This document shows positions 5,273-5,607 of a stretch of DNA of 5,607 nt, one piece after another (within the stretch, counting starts at the first letter, position 1; the number at the start of each line of letters is the position of its first letter). A program made the translations under genes and the position numbers. The notes beneath the pieces are model-generated. The model was not told where the DNA came from. It ran no database searches and was given only the letters and a program-made list of their open reading frames with translations. The DNA is from an uncultured Actinomycetes bacterium (GTDB lineage Bacteria > Actinomycetota > Actinomycetes > S36-B12), in the NCBI GenBank assembly GCA_903918595.1, contig CAIXFB010000091.1:1-5607 (forward strand). Direction: 5' to 3'.

Positions 5273-5607
5273 TGGGAACACGCAGCATCGCCTACCTCGG
5301 CCCGCGCGGTTCCTTCGCTGAAGCTGCCCTGCGCACGCTTCCGGAGATTGCTTCACTTTCCGCCGACGATCCTTCGTTGGTGCCTGCTGTTTCCGTGCAA
5401 GCCGCCCTTGATGCTGTCCGCGCGGGATCAGTTCAGGCTGCACTCGTGCCGATCGAGAACTCTGTTGAAGGATCTGTTTCTGTCACCCTCGATGAACTCG
5501 CCAGCGGCAAACGCCTGGTGATCACCGACGAGGTTGTGTTGCCGGTCCAGTTCGCGCTGATGGCCCGGCCGGGCGTTGAACTTTCTGCGATCACCAAGGT
5601 TGCGACC
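5272..5607 (+). CDS. pheA: Prephenate dehydratase (3' end outside window)
   Basis: Converts prephenate to phenylpyruvate in phenylalanine biosynthesis, in the cytoplasm. The first 112 residues are present. They begin with the hallmark IAYLGPRGSFAEAAL and contain the prephenate-binding segment VPIENSVEGSVSVTLDEL (about residues 59-76), followed by the ITDEVVLPVQFALMARPG strand region. There is no chorismate mutase domain before it, so this is the monofunctional type found in actinobacteria. A C-terminal ACT domain for phenylalanine feedback is expected beyond the window and cannot be checked. The ATG overlaps the upstream TGA by one base and is preceded by a strong ribosome binding site. Confidence 0.95.
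   Translation, partial: MGTRSIAYLGPRGSFAEAALRTLPEIASLSADDPSLVPAVSVQAALDAVRAGSVQAALVPIENSVEGSVSVTLDELASGKRLVITDEVVLPVQFALMARPGVELSAITKVAT

Overview
The window looks like a compact actinobacterial (Actinomycetota) chromosome segment. The evidence is a partial Lsr2-type nucleoid protein, a GlpQ1-like glycerophosphodiester phosphodiesterase, an actinobacterial SEC-C/DUF5926 protein, a DUF4446 protein directly before pheA, frequent GTG starts and moderately high G+C. The genus cannot be fixed from this sequence. No RNA genes, insertion sequences, CRISPR arrays or phage genes were seen.

Layout from left to right. 1-234 (+): 3' part of an Lsr2-like gene with the RGR DNA-binding core. 236-895 (-): HAD-superfamily phosphatase, convergent with lsr2; a perfect 16-bp tandem duplication covers the two stop codons. 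964-1806 (+): GlpQ1-like phosphodiesterase, divergent from the HAD gene across a 68-bp gap. 1818-2792 (+): DUF5926 protein with an N-terminal zinc-binding SEC-C motif, 11 bp downstream and probably co-transcribed. 2793-3428 (-): TMEM165/GDT1 (UPF0016) cation transporter, whose stop codon abuts that of the previous gene with no gap. 3425-4717 (-): membrane protein resembling an ion-channel pore, coupled to the GDT1 gene by an ATGA overlap. 4760-5272 (+): DUF4446 membrane-anchored protein. 5272-5607 (+): start of pheA (prephenate dehydratase), coupled by a TGATG overlap and running off the window.

The genes form four transcription units: lsr2; the HAD gene; glpQ-DUF5926; channel-like-GDT1; and DUF4446-pheA makes a fifth that is cut by the window edge. 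The functional themes are nucleoid structure, phosphoester turnover, cation handling at the membrane, and phenylalanine synthesis. A mixed housekeeping neighbourhood with glpQ1 and pheA near each other also occurs in Mycobacterium tuberculosis (Rv3842c and Rv3838c), so this is probably an ancestral gene cluster and not a mobile island. No stretch longer than 68 bp lacks a gene.

Nothing here is clearly a new defence or mobile system. The points most worth a second look are the silent 16-bp duplication separating lsr2 and the HAD gene, the two-gene unit pairing a pore-like membrane protein with a GDT1 transporter, and the Shine-Dalgarno-like purine tract in the linker of that transporter.
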